From assembly GCA_017883235.1 (NCBI GenBank), contig JADGNY010000014.1, forward strand, positions 1 to 64,000: a stretch of DNA of 64,000 nt, read 5' to 3'. The notes under the pieces were generated by a model. The model searched no databases, had not been told where the DNA came from, and was given only the letters and a program-made list of their open reading frames with translations. A program made the position numbers and the translations under genes. Positions 35,083 through 44,110 of this stretch are shown one piece after another. Each line of letters starts with the position of its first letter. The stretch's first letter is position 1. This DNA comes from Thermoanaerobaculia bacterium (GTDB lineage: Bacteria; Acidobacteriota; Thermoanaerobaculia; Gp7-AA8).

Positions 35083-35088
35083 TTACAC

Positions 35089-36537
35089 ATGCTCACTCTC
35101 CGCTCCATCACCAAACACTTCGGCGCAACCATCGCGCTCGACGGCATCGATCTCGATATTGCTGCCGGCGAGGTGCATGCGCTCATCGGCGAGAACGGGG
35201 CGGGGAAGAGCACGCTGATGAACATCCTCGCCGGCGCCTTTCCGCCGGACGCGGGGACGATGATGGCCGGCGGTCAGCCGTATGCGCCGCGCGGGCCGGC
35301 CGATGCACGGGAGCGCGGGATCGCGCACATTCATCAGGAGCTCGCCCTCTGTCCGCATCTGTCGGTGGCCGAGAACATCCTGATGGGGATCGAGCCGTCG
35401 CGCGGCGGATGGCTGCAGCGCGATGCCTTGAACGATCGCGCCGCCGCGCTTCTCGCCGATTTCGGACGCGACGGGATCGACCCGCGCGCCCGAACCGGCA
35501 ACCTCCCGCTGGCCGATCAGCAGGTCGTCGAGATCTGCCGCGCTCTGGCCCGCGATGCGCGCGTCCTGCTGATGGACGAGCCGACCAGCAGCCTGCAGCG
35601 CGCCAACGTCGAGCGCCTCTTCGATACCGTCCGCCGTCTTCGCGACCGTGGCATCGCCATCATCTACATCAGCCACTTCCTCGAAGAGGTGCGCGAGATT
35701 GCCACGAGATTCACGGTGTTGCGTGACGGGCGGAGCGTGGGTGGCGGAGAGCTGGCGAGGGTCAGCGATGACGAATTGATCTCGATGATGGTGGGCCGCG
35801 ACATCCAATCCACTCCTTCTCCGACCCCCGACCCCCGACTCCCGACCCCCGAGGTCGTTCTTCAAGTGCGCAACCTCTCCGCGCCTCCGCGTCTCCGCGT
35901 GGCAAGCTTCGATCTTCATCGCGGCGAAGTCCTCGGCATCGCCGGCCTGATCGGCTCCGGAAGGACCGATCTCGTCCGCTCCCTCTTCGGTCTGCAAAAG
36001 GCAATCGGAGAGGTGACGATGAACGGCAACGGCTTCGGCTACCTCAGCGAGGACCGGAAAAACGAAGGCTTGGCCCTCCAGCTCCCGATCGCCGACAACG
36101 TGACCATGAGCCGATTCCAAACGTGCGCGCGCGGCGGATGGATCGATCGTCGTCGCCAGAATGTCCAGACCGAGGACGTCATGCAGAGGCTGAGGATCAA
36201 AGCGCCGGGACCGCGCGGTGTCGTCGGGCGCCTCTCCGGCGGCAACCAGCAGAAGGTCGCCCTCGCGCGGCTGCTGCATCAGGATCCGGACGTTCTGCTC
36301 CTCGACGAGCCGGCGCGCGGCGTCGACGTCGGCAGCAAGAGCGACATCTACCGCGAGATCCGGAGACTGGCCGCCGAGGGAAAGGGGATCGTGATGGTCA
36401 GCTCGTATCTGCCGGAGCTGTTCGAAGTGTGCGACACCATCGCCGTGATGACGCGCGGCCGGCTCTCCCCGTCGCGGCCGGCCAGTGAATGGACGGCGGA
36501 CGCGATCCTGCAAACGGCGATCGGGGCGGAAACATAG
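35089..36537 (+). CDS. Ribose-type sugar ABC transporter, duplicated ATPase
   Basis: A 482-residue ATPase with two ABC domains, as in RbsA and MglA. The first has Walker A GENGAGKST (about 37-45), a slightly unusual signature region NLPLADQQVVEI, and LLMDEPTSSL. The second has the degenerate Walker A usual for this family (AGLIGSGRTDLV, about 284-295), the signature LSGGNQQKVALARLL and DEPARGVDVG. The linker (about 240-265) is encoded by CCCCGAC-type tandem repeats and reads SPTPDPRLPTPE, an apparent insertion of repeat DNA into the gene without breaking the frame. ATG 35089 follows an inverted repeat. Confidence 0.92.
   Translation: MLTLRSITKHFGATIALDGIDLDIAAGEVHALIGENGAGKSTLMNILAGAFPPDAGTMMAGGQPYAPRGPADARERGIAHIHQELALCPHLSVAENILMGIEPSRGGWLQRDALNDRAAALLADFGRDGIDPRARTGNLPLADQQVVEICRALARDARVLLMDEPTSSLQRANVERLFDTVRRLRDRGIAIIYISHFLEEVREIATRFTVLRDGRSVGGGELARVSDDELISMMVGRDIQSTPSPTPDPRLPTPEVVLQVRNLSAPPRLRVASFDLHRGEVLGIAGLIGSGRTDLVRSLFGLQKAIGEVTMNGNGFGYLSEDRKNEGLALQLPIADNVTMSRFQTCARGGWIDRRRQNVQTEDVMQRLRIKAPGPRGVVGRLSGGNQQKVALARLLHQDPDVLLLDEPARGVDVGSKSDIYREIRRLAAEGKGIVMVSSYLPELFEVCDTIAVMTRGRLSPSRPASEWTADAILQTAIGAET
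35811..35852. repeat. CCCCGAC tandem repeat inside the ATPase gene
   Basis: Imperfect copies of CGACCCC encode a Pro/Thr/Asp-rich linker between the two ABC domains. Confidence 0.7.
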
Positions 36538-36542
36538 CGCCC

Positions 36543-36714
36543 GGAGCGCTGGCGTCTCGCCGGCTGGCTCGGGGGCGTCTCGCCCCCGTACCGCCTCACG
36601 CGGGAGTTACGTAAGTCGCCTGGCCCCCGCCCTGTTACCAGGCCAAAGTTTGGGGTTCTGCCAGACCGGGGGCGAGACGCCCCCGGGCCAGCCGGCGAGA
36701 CGCCAGCGCTCCGT
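36543..36714. repeat. Inverted-repeat element, GGCGTCTCGCCGGCTGG family
   Basis: Arms 36543-36595 and 36668-36714 share GGAGCGCTGGCGTCTCGCCG with complement. A near-identical element is at 50528. Confidence 0.9.
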
Positions 36715-36744
36715 TGTCCCCCCGCATACAATCCGCGCCTCAAC

Positions 36745-37704
36745 ATGAATCGATGGATTCGAATCGTCGCGCCGGTGGCCGGGCTGCTCGGCGTCATCCT
36801 CCTCTTCGCCATCCTGACCGGATCGCCGGAGCGCTACCTCTCCGGCGCGAACCTCCGCGTCGTCCTTGCGCAGACGGTCATCGTCGCCATCGGCGCGATC
36901 GGTATGACGATGATCATCGTCAGCGGCGGCATCGATCTTTCCGTCGGCGCGGTCATCGCCCTCACCAGCGTCGTCACCGCGCTGGCGCTGCGTGATGGCT
37001 GGATGCCGATCGCGGCGCTCTCTGCCGGAATCGTCGCCGGCGGCATCGTCGGCATCGTCAACGGCCTTGCCATCACCACGCTTCGCGTCGTCCCATTCAT
37101 CGCCACCCTCGGCATGCTCGGCGTGGCCCGCGGCGTGGCCAAGTACGTCGCCGACCAGCAGACCGTGAATCCGCCGCCGACGTGGCTCAACGAACTGGCG
37201 GTGACGTTCCCCTCGCGCGACTGGATGCTGTTCGCCCCCGGCGTTTGGATCGCCATCATCCTCGCGGCGATGATGGCGCTCGTTCTGCGCAACACCGTCT
37301 TCGGCCGCCGCGTCTTCGCCCTCGGCTCGAACGAGGCGGCGGCGCGCGCCTGCGGCATCAACACGGGGGCGCTCAAAGTGCGCATCTATGCGCTGGCCGG
37401 TCTCTTCTTCGGGCTGGCCGGGGTGATGCAGATGTCGCGCTTGCGGCAGGGCGATCCGACCGTGGCCGTCGGCGTGGAGCTCGACGTCATCGCCGCGGTC
37501 GTCATCGGCGGTGCGAGCCTCAGCGGCGGTGAGGGGAGCATCGCCGGCGCCATGATCGGCGCTCTGGTGATGGCCTTTCTTCGCAATGGCAGCCAGCAGA
37601 TGGGTTGGCCGAACTACGTCCAGGAGATCATCATCGGCGTCGTGATCGTTCTCGCGGTCGCCGCGGACCGCTGGCGCGCCTCACGCGCGGCGGAGAGGAG
37701 CTGA
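36745..37704 (+). CDS. Ribose-type sugar ABC transporter permease
   Basis: A 319-residue membrane protein with about nine to ten helices and the RbsC/BPD_transp_2 signatures: IVSGGIDLSVGAVIALTSV near residues 57-75, NEAAARACGINTGALKVRIY, and AAVVIGGASLSGGEGSI near 250-266. It forms the channel for the binding protein and ATPase encoded just upstream. The gene is separated from the ATPase by an inverted repeat. The next gene starts three bases after its stop. Confidence 0.92.
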   Translation: MNRWIRIVAPVAGLLGVILLFAILTGSPERYLSGANLRVVLAQTVIVAIGAIGMTMIIVSGGIDLSVGAVIALTSVVTALALRDGWMPIAALSAGIVAGGIVGIVNGLAITTLRVVPFIATLGMLGVARGVAKYVADQQTVNPPPTWLNELAVTFPSRDWMLFAPGVWIAIILAAMMALVLRNTVFGRRVFALGSNEAAARACGINTGALKVRIYALAGLFFGLAGVMQMSRLRQGDPTVAVGVELDVIAAVVIGGASLSGGEGSIAGAMIGALVMAFLRNGSQQMGWPNYVQEIIIGVVIVLAVAADRWRASRAAERS

Positions 37705-37707
37705 CAC

Positions 37708-39087
37708 ATGGCCGCACCGCTTTCCGCATCCCTGCGCCGCGACCTCGGCACGATCGAGTCGTACGCCACGATCCTGGGCATGCTCATCGGCGCCGGGATC
37801 TTCAAGGTCACCAGCGACGCCTGGGCCCTGACCGGACCGAGCGTGATCCTCGGCTACCTCGTGCTGGCGCCAGCGATTCTGGCGACATCGGTTGCTTACT
37901 CCGTTTTTCTGTCGACGCCGCTCGGCCGCGAGCCGGGCGGAGAGTACACGCATCTCTCGCGCACCTTCGGAGGCTATGGCGCGGCGTTCGTCGGCATCTG
38001 GCTCAAGGTCATTTCGTACATCGGCGCGCTGGCGTATCTGTCGCGCGCGCTGGGCGACTACGTGGTCGAGCTCTTTGCCGGAGCGTTGCCTAAAACGGCG
38101 GCGATGCCGATCGCGATCGGCAGTCTCGTCTTTTTCTATGTCATCCACGTCGCCGGCGTCCGCTGGTTCGGGCGGATTCAGGTCTGGATGTGCGTGCTGC
38201 TCGGGCTCTCCATCATCGTCCTGGTCGTGCCCGGCCTCTTCGCGATCCGCCCGCGCAACTACCAGCCGTTCTTCACGCACGGCTTTGGCGGCTTTGCCAC
38301 AGCGCTTCCGCTGGTGTTCTTCGGCTACGCCGGTTTCGAGTCGCTGGCGCAGACGGCCGGTGAGGTGCGCGACTCGACGCACCGCCTGCCGCGAATCTTT
38401 CTCCGTGGAATCCTGGCGACGACGGTCATCTACTTCCTGATGTCGGTGGTGGCCTTCGGCGTGCTGCCCGGTGCCGAGCTGCGCCGCGCCGCCGCGCCGA
38501 TGGCCGAGGTGGCGTCGAGGTATCTGCCGATGGGGGCGGCCTGGTTCGTCACGCTCGGCGCGGTGATGGCGCTGACGACGTCGGTCAACGCCACGATGCT
38601 GGTCCCGTCGCGCGTCGGCATCATGCTCGCCGAGGATCGACTGGCGCCGCAATTCATCGGATCGATCTCGAAGCGCACGGGAACCCCGATCGTCGGCCTG
38701 ACGCTGACGCTCCTGGTGACGCTGCTCCTGCTCATCAGCGGCCAGGTCTCCTTGGCGCTGAACATCGCCGTCTTCGCTCTGGTATGCCTCTACTTCCTGC
38801 ACAGCATTGCGCTACTCGTGCTGCCGCGCGCGAATCCCTCCCTCTACGCCAGCGTCACCCTCGGCATGCCGCTCATCGTCCAGCACATCTGCGCGGTGAT
38901 CTCGCTGCTCTCGATGGGGGCGCTGATCGTGGTGCAACTGATGGGTGACTTCGACGTCCTCCGCCGCCTCTCCTTCCGCGAGCGGATCGCGAACGCCTCG
39001 CTGACGACGATCGAGCTGGTGGTCTTCTGGGGGGCGATCGGGGCGGTGTTGTACGGGATTGGGGCGCGGAGACGGAGCGTCGGTTAG
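37708..39087 (+). CDS. APC-superfamily amino-acid permease
   Basis: A 459-residue inner-membrane transporter with about twelve helices. It carries the APC features MLIGAGIFKVTSDAWALTGP in helix 1, GEYTHLSRTFGGYGAAFVG in helix 3, and FFGYAGFESLAQTAGEVRD in helix 6. It probably imports or exchanges an amino acid or amine. The three-base gap to the sugar permease suggests co-transcription, although no obvious functional link to sugars exists. The start is ATG 37708. Confidence 0.9.
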   Translation: MAAPLSASLRRDLGTIESYATILGMLIGAGIFKVTSDAWALTGPSVILGYLVLAPAILATSVAYSVFLSTPLGREPGGEYTHLSRTFGGYGAAFVGIWLKVISYIGALAYLSRALGDYVVELFAGALPKTAAMPIAIGSLVFFYVIHVAGVRWFGRIQVWMCVLLGLSIIVLVVPGLFAIRPRNYQPFFTHGFGGFATALPLVFFGYAGFESLAQTAGEVRDSTHRLPRIFLRGILATTVIYFLMSVVAFGVLPGAELRRAAAPMAEVASRYLPMGAAWFVTLGAVMALTTSVNATMLVPSRVGIMLAEDRLAPQFIGSISKRTGTPIVGLTLTLLVTLLLLISGQVSLALNIAVFALVCLYFLHSIALLVLPRANPSLYASVTLGMPLIVQHICAVISLLSMGALIVVQLMGDFDVLRRLSFRERIANASLTTIELVVFWGAIGAVLYGIGARRRSVG

Positions 39088-39140
39088 GGAAGGCCATTCA
39101 GATGCACCGATATCGGTGAGCGTGGCTTACACTTGAGTCC

Positions 39141-39536
39141 ATGAAAGCTCCGAAACGAAGACGTCCTCAGGTCCGGAGAGTGGGACCTCCGCCGGCTGGA
39201 GTGAATCTCATGGAGGTCGCTGAACGTGTGCGGTACATCGGTAGCCCGGAGCACAAGGACGCACCTTCCTTCGCAGGACAGCCGCGTCCGCGTTCGGATG
39301 CCTCGATATGCCCTCGAGATCTAGCGTTGGAGGTAGTTCAAGAATGGCTTCGGTCGGCGATCCTGCGCGGCGCTACGAGCACATTGTGGGAAGGCGATTT
39401 CCCGCGATATGTATGGTTCAGGGCCGGTAGCATGGCTTATGAAGGACGTCTGATCAACTCAATGAATGGTGAGTACAAAGGGTGGCCACTTGCGAGTAAC
39501 GAGTGGCCTGCCAGTCTCGATTCGATCTATGAGTGA
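39141..39536 (+). CDS. Unknown small protein paired with an ImmA-like protein
   Basis: A 131-residue protein, not recognised. It starts with a basic, Pro-rich tail (MKAPKRRRPQVRRVGPPPAG) and ends in a compact segment with many aromatic residues (GDFPRYVWFRAGSMAYEGRL, GEYKGWPL). No membrane segment. It overlaps the next gene by eight bases, so they probably act together. Codon use is less GC-biased than in neighbouring metabolic genes, consistent with acquisition. A toxin or toxin-partner role is possible but only inferred from the pairing. Confidence 0.6.
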   Translation: MKAPKRRRPQVRRVGPPPAGVNLMEVAERVRYIGSPEHKDAPSFAGQPRPRSDASICPRDLALEVVQEWLRSAILRGATSTLWEGDFPRYVWFRAGSMAYEGRLINSMNGEYKGWPLASNEWPASLDSIYE

Positions 39537-40848
39537 GATCCGGTTCGATTTTGAGTGGGTCGATCCACAAGGTGCTCGCGGACCAGAACTGCGCGCGACG
39601 TGGGCTCGTCTCGCGATTTGGGCGGATTCGAAGTGTGTGAGCCGAGTACTTGACCAGGACGTGAAGAGTGTCCGGGACGCTGTATACCTTCCGTTATATC
39701 CACTCGCCGAATGGCTGGCCACTCATTGGTGGACCTTGCTGGTCGAAGTGCCTTCGCCGGAGCGTGTCGCAGATCCCAAGTATGCGGAACGCCATTCGCT
39801 TCGTAGCGCTCGCGATGGCTTTGCACTGCCGTCAGCTTCGATTACTGGTGAGGGCGAGCACATTCGCCTTAGCTGGGTTAGAGAGGCTTTACCTAACTAT
39901 CGCGTCGAATTCATCGAGGAAGGCACCGCATACATCCCCGTTAAAGTCTTTCGGCAAAGCCTCGCGGCCTTTATCAATGCTGTTCTGGGGCGACTCCAGG
40001 CTGAAGGAATTAGTGGAACGGTACTTCAGGAAGAATGGGCCGCTCTGCAAGCACTCTCAAAGGAAGAAGAGGAGTTTTGCGAGGTGACCGCCGCGCTGGG
40101 CCTTGATCCGTTCGGTCTCGACGCGTCGGCTGAAGCTCTGATCATCGAGGCGACGGAGATCATTCCTTTGAAACTACGCCGCGATTTCTTCTTCGCGGCC
40201 TCACCTGACAAATTGGTGCAGGAAGCCGGGGATATTTCGCGCGCCTTCGACTCTGCACATCAGAACGATGTTGTTCTTTCGTCGATCATTGGTTTGCGAA
40301 GTGAACTTGCCGCTTGGGAAGAGCGACCTGTCGTCCAACCCTGGTCGCGAGGATATTTAGCAGCGCGGCGTCTTCGAGAGGTTGTCGGGGTTCTGAATGC
40401 ACCATTGCCGTCGTTTGACGACATCGCCAAAGCGTTGCGTATACGCGATGGCAACCTACACGCGGCGCTCGTCGAGATCCCCAATTCTACGGGCGTTTAC
40501 GATGCTCTAGTCGCTACGAACCACCACAACAGCCCTTCATTTGCCATTAGCACTCGCCACAACGAGGCGGCTCATCGGTTTCATTTTTGTCGTGGCCTGT
40601 ATGAGTTTCTGCGGACAGATGACATTGGCCCTTGGTTAGTCACGAAGTCGTTGTCGGACACCCAGAAGCAGAGCCGTGCATTCGCGGCTGAGTTTTTGGC
40701 GCCTGCCGAAGCCCTCCGTGAGCGGGTGTCTGGCAGCGCGGTATCGGTCGATGAAGTTGATGATATTTCTCGGGAGTTCGGCGTCTCGACCTATGTCATT
40801 AATCATCAGTTGGAGAACCACGACATCGCGACGGTTTTGCCTTCCTGA
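39529..40848 (+). CDS. ImmA/IrrE-like protein with altered zinc motif
   Basis: A 439-residue protein. The C-terminal part (about 325-439) resembles the ImmA/IrrE metallopeptidase domain: RHNEAAHRFHFCRGLYEF at about 343-360, then SRAFAAEFLAPAEAL and a helix-turn-helix-like VDEVDDISREFGVSTYVINH. The catalytic HExxH is changed to NExxH (N345, E346, H349), so protease activity is doubtful unless the neighbouring H344 substitutes. The N-terminal 300 residues are unlike known domains. ATG 39529 is chosen because it overlaps the stop of the small upstream gene. ImmA-like proteins usually act on DNA-binding repressors in mobile-element or toxin-antitoxin control. Confidence 0.7.
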   Translation: MSEIRFDFEWVDPQGARGPELRATWARLAIWADSKCVSRVLDQDVKSVRDAVYLPLYPLAEWLATHWWTLLVEVPSPERVADPKYAERHSLRSARDGFALPSASITGEGEHIRLSWVREALPNYRVEFIEEGTAYIPVKVFRQSLAAFINAVLGRLQAEGISGTVLQEEWAALQALSKEEEEFCEVTAALGLDPFGLDASAEALIIEATEIIPLKLRRDFFFAASPDKLVQEAGDISRAFDSAHQNDVVLSSIIGLRSELAAWEERPVVQPWSRGYLAARRLREVVGVLNAPLPSFDDIAKALRIRDGNLHAALVEIPNSTGVYDALVATNHHNSPSFAISTRHNEAAHRFHFCRGLYEFLRTDDIGPWLVTKSLSDTQKQSRAFAAEFLAPAEALRERVSGSAVSVDEVDDISREFGVSTYVINHQLENHDIATVLPS

Positions 40849-40861
40849 GATTCTGTCGTGA

Positions 40862-41080
40862 TCATTCGTTCTGAAGCGACCTCTTCACGTCCTCCCAAGA
40901 TTCACCATCCTCGGGATTCTGTTGAAGGTCCAACCAGCATTGTTCGAGCTCCGCCCGTTGCGCCGCTGTAATCGCGACGTCATCCGGATGTTCGAGCATG
41001 CTTTCCCAGATCTCCTGGACGATTGCAACGCGCTCTGCTGTCGGGAGCTCAAGGATGTGATCGATTGGCACGCGGCTCAT
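40862..41080 (-). CDS. Addiction-module component protein (antitoxin, TIGR02574-like)
   Basis: A 72-residue protein with the recognised pattern ILELPTAERVAIVQEIWESM and the tail DGESWEDVKRSL. These proteins are antitoxins that pair with RelE/ParE-type toxins. No toxin gene lies on either side, so it is an orphan, or the toxin was lost. It converges with the ImmA-like gene, 13 bp apart. Confidence 0.82.
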   Translation of the reverse strand: MSRVPIDHILELPTAERVAIVQEIWESMLEHPDDVAITAAQRAELEQCWLDLQQNPEDGESWEDVKRSLQNE

Positions 41081-41100
41081 GGTTTCTGAATCTTACTCCC

Positions 41101-42306
41101 TCACGTAACGATCGTCTGCTTCGTCTCCTGCCTCTTCCACCGGTCCGTCCGCAGAATCTCGTCCACCGTGGCGAAGGCGATCTCCAACTCCTCGTCCGTC
41201 GTGTAGAAGTGCGGTGAGAAGCGGACGCCTGCCCCGGGGCGGAAGTCGCAGACGATGTCTTCGGCGTTCAGCTCGTAGGCGACTTCTTTCGCGTGCGGCA
41301 TCAGCACTGACACCGATCCGCCGCGGTGGTTCGGATCGCGCGGCGTGCGCAGCTCGAAGCCGCGCGCGTCGGCGAGGTCGATGATCCGCTGCGTCTGGCG
41401 CTGCGATTTCTCGCGGATCGTTTTCATGTCTCCGCCTGAGGCTTCGGCGACGACCTTCGGGCCTTCGCGGGCGGCGTAGAGCGCGGGGATGGGAGGCGTG
41501 CCGAGGGCGAAGCGGAGGGCGTCGTCGCGAAAGCGCATCGGTGGGGGCTCGAAGGCGAAGGGAGTGGCATGCGCCATCCAGCCGGTGAAGCTCGGCTCCA
41601 GCTTCGGACGTAGCGCCGGGTCGACGTAGAGGAACGAGCCGCCCGGACCGCCGCAGAGCCACTTCAGCACGCCGCCGACCGCGATCGGCACATCCCAGCC
41701 GCTGACGTCGACCGGAACGATGCCGGCGGATTGGAAGACGTCGAGCACCAGCGTCGCTCCCACTTCCCGGCAACGGCGCGCGATCGCTTCGACGTCGATC
41801 AGGTACGACGACTCGAACAGAATGTGGCCGATGGGGACGATCTGCGTCCGATCATCGATTGCTAACAAAAGCCGATCGAGATCGAAGCCGAGGCCGGAAG
41901 AATCGTGAGGCACGTTCACGATCTCCGCACCGAGGCGGCGGGCAAGACGGTCGTAGATATAGCGGACCGAGGGGAACTCGCCGTCGACGATGACCACGCG
42001 GTTGCGCGGCGCCGTGTATTCGTACGACGACAACACCACCGCCTCGGCGGTGGTGACGTTCGGCAGCATGACCACCGAGCCGGGCGGCGCGCCGATCAGC
42101 GGCGCGATGATGTCGCCGACCTCGATCGACATCATCCACCAGCGGTCGCCCCAGGCCCGCACGCCGCGCGTGGCCCATAGGTCCGTGTATTCGGCCAGCG
42201 CCTCGCGCGTGGCCTCGGGCATCGCGCCGAGGGAATGCGAGACCAGGTACTTCGTCCTGCTCAGGATCGGAAAACGTTCGCGGAATCGGAGGAGCGGATC
42301 ATTCAT
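41101..42306 (-). CDS. Class V aminotransferase, kynureninase-like
   Basis: A 401-residue PLP enzyme of fold type I. It starts with LSRTKYLVSHSLGAMPEATR, has MLPNVTTAEAV in the phosphate-binding area, LVLDVFQSAGIVPVDVSGWD, and the PLP lysine in GGVLKWLCGGPGGSFLYV (about residue 216). Kynureninase and cysteine desulfurase-like enzymes share this pattern; the WLCGGPG form is closest to kynureninase. No other tryptophan-catabolism gene is present, so the substrate is open. It overlaps the upstream oxygenase gene by four bases, making a two-gene operon. Confidence 0.82.
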   Translation of the reverse strand: MNDPLLRFRERFPILSRTKYLVSHSLGAMPEATREALAEYTDLWATRGVRAWGDRWWMMSIEVGDIIAPLIGAPPGSVVMLPNVTTAEAVVLSSYEYTAPRNRVVIVDGEFPSVRYIYDRLARRLGAEIVNVPHDSSGLGFDLDRLLLAIDDRTQIVPIGHILFESSYLIDVEAIARRCREVGATLVLDVFQSAGIVPVDVSGWDVPIAVGGVLKWLCGGPGGSFLYVDPALRPKLEPSFTGWMAHATPFAFEPPPMRFRDDALRFALGTPPIPALYAAREGPKVVAEASGGDMKTIREKSQRQTQRIIDLADARGFELRTPRDPNHRGGSVSVLMPHAKEVAYELNAEDIVCDFRPGAGVRFSPHFYTTDEELEIAFATVDEILRTDRWKRQETKQTIVT

Positions 42307-43358
42307 GCCTCGGTCACCGCATAGCCGTCACCATAGAACTTGCTGGTAATGCTCGTGTGGAATTGGATCGCCTTCACAGGCGGGTACTTCGGATTGGCAA
42401 TGCACGGCAGCACTTCCAGCATCTCGTGCTCCCACAGATAGATTGCCATCGGAAACGAGACCCGCGTCTCATGGCGCTGGCGCGGATCGCGCGGCTTGCT
42501 GACGCGGTGCGTCGTCGAGGGGAAGATGTCGTTGCTGATCCGCTGCATGTAGTCGCCGGTGTTCAGCACGATGCTTCCGGGTGGCGCTTCGATGCGCACC
42601 CACTTCATGTTGCGGCGATTGAGAACCTGCAACCCTTCCACGCGCGGGGCGGGGAGGAAGGTGAAGAGATCGATGTCCTCATGTCCGAGGAGTCGCGCAG
42701 CGCCGGAAGCGTCATCGGCGTCGGAGACCGGCGGGTAGTAATTGAGACGCAGGCCGAAATTCGTGCCGGTCAGCTTGGCATCGAAGAGATGCGCATCGCA
42801 GCCGAGGTAGGCGAGGAGAGACTGCATCACCGGGAGGATCAGCTTCTCGTGACCCTCGACGATTTGCCGGAAAAACTCCGCCTGCTCCGGCATCGGCCAG
42901 AACGAGCGTGTCTCTTCGAACGCGCGGCGGCAGAACACCCACCCCTCGACCAGATCGGGGTGCATGTTGCTGGTCTCTTTGATCGGGAAGTAGCCCTGAT
43001 TGACGGAGCCGAAGCGCTCCGCGCGGAAGCGCATCTTCTCGTCGAGGGTGAGCGTGCTGAAGATCTCCTCGATCCTGCGGCCGGCTTCGTCGTAGAGCGC
43101 CGGATCGACGCCGTGACCTTCCAGGATGGCGAAGCCGATGTCGTGCAAGGCATCGCCGAGCTCGGTGGCGAAGGCGCGCTTGTCGTCAGCGTTCCCGTGC
43201 AAGAAGCGGCCGATGTCGACGGTGCGGGCTTCAAAGTCGTCGTCGAACTGCTCGTCAGAATTACCCTCGGCGAGGTGATAATTCTGCTGCTTCTCGACTT
43301 GGTCGTAGCGAATGAAATCCTGGTTGGTGGCCCGGACTCCTTCTTCTTTCGTCTGCAT
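42303..43358 (-). CDS. 2-oxoglutarate/Fe(II) oxygenase, isopenicillin N synthase-like
   Basis: A 351-residue oxygenase. The N-terminal DIOX_N part (GDALHDIGFAILEGHGVDP) is followed by the jelly-roll core with iron ligands in GHEDIDLFTFL (HxD) and the distal His in STTHRVSKP; the 2-oxoglutarate-binding Arg lies in RVSFPMAIY. The family hydroxylates or cyclises small molecules and peptides. The chosen start, ATG 43358, fits the family length. It is divergent from the cupin gene with only 22 bp between the start codons, so promoters must overlap coding DNA. It is coupled to the kynureninase-like gene. Confidence 0.88.
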   Translation of the reverse strand: MQTKEEGVRATNQDFIRYDQVEKQQNYHLAEGNSDEQFDDDFEARTVDIGRFLHGNADDKRAFATELGDALHDIGFAILEGHGVDPALYDEAGRRIEEIFSTLTLDEKMRFRAERFGSVNQGYFPIKETSNMHPDLVEGWVFCRRAFEETRSFWPMPEQAEFFRQIVEGHEKLILPVMQSLLAYLGCDAHLFDAKLTGTNFGLRLNYYPPVSDADDASGAARLLGHEDIDLFTFLPAPRVEGLQVLNRRNMKWVRIEAPPGSIVLNTGDYMQRISNDIFPSTTHRVSKPRDPRQRHETRVSFPMAIYLWEHEMLEVLPCIANPKYPPVKAIQFHTSITSKFYGDGYAVTEA

Positions 43359-43380
43359 GCGGGGAGCATAATCCCACGAA

Positions 43381-44097
43381 ATGCTTGCAATACTGGACGG
43401 TGGATGCCGTGTAGTTGGGTTGAACGAGGGCGAGCCGGCCTCCGATGGCCCCCTGCACATCTGGAAACACTTCGGACGGCAAGCCGGTGCACGGGCGATC
43501 TCGCTGCGTGTGCTGGAATTGCCGGCGGGGGAGAGGGCCACGCTGCGGAACGAGTCGTCTGACGAGGTGCTCTACGTCGTCGCCGGCTCCGGATCGGCGG
43601 GCGGTGCAGGGATCACGATCGATACCGGAATCTACCTCCCGCCGTCCGCACCATTGACGATCGAAGCGACGGAAACGCTGACCCTCGTCAGCTCGCAATG
43701 CCCGGATGACGGTGCCATTCTCGAGGGCTACGAGCCCGGCCACGGCGAGCCGTTCGTCGTTTCCATGCGTGACAGGCCGGTTCAACGTACCGGCGACCGC
43801 TGGTACCGCGAGATCATCAACGCCGACGACGGCAGCACCCAGGTCACGCAGTTCGTCGGCGGAATCCCACCGGGCCGCGCGCCGGATCACTACCATCTGT
43901 ACGAAGAGGTGATCGTCATCCTCGACGGGACGGGTGCGATGTGGGCCGGCTCGTCGAACACGCCGATCGCGCGCGGCTCGTGCATTTTCCTTCCGCACGG
44001 ACAGGTGCATTGCGTGGAGAACCGCGGGGAAGGGGAGATGCGGCTGCTGGGAGTCTTCTATCCGGCGGGGAGTCCGGCGGTCCGGTACAAGGCGTGA
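43381..44097 (+). CDS. Two-domain cupin protein
   Basis: A 238-residue bicupin. The second domain has the metal-binding pattern in FVGGIPPGRAPDHYHLYEEV (H, H, E) and the second motif FLPHGQVHCVEN. The first domain (about 1-115) retains the fold but lacks most metal ligands. Bicupins include quercetin dioxygenase-like oxygenases and sugar isomerases; the reaction here is unknown. It starts 22 bp from the divergent oxygenase start. A later start is possible. It is followed after 13 bp by the SRPBCC gene. Confidence 0.78.
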   Translation: MLAILDGGCRVVGLNEGEPASDGPLHIWKHFGRQAGARAISLRVLELPAGERATLRNESSDEVLYVVAGSGSAGGAGITIDTGIYLPPSAPLTIEATETLTLVSSQCPDDGAILEGYEPGHGEPFVVSMRDRPVQRTGDRWYREIINADDGSTQVTQFVGGIPPGRAPDHYHLYEEVIVILDGTGAMWAGSSNTPIARGSCIFLPHGQVHCVENRGEGEMRLLGVFYPAGSPAVRYKA

Positions 44098-44110
44098 TAC
44101 CACGTAGCCC

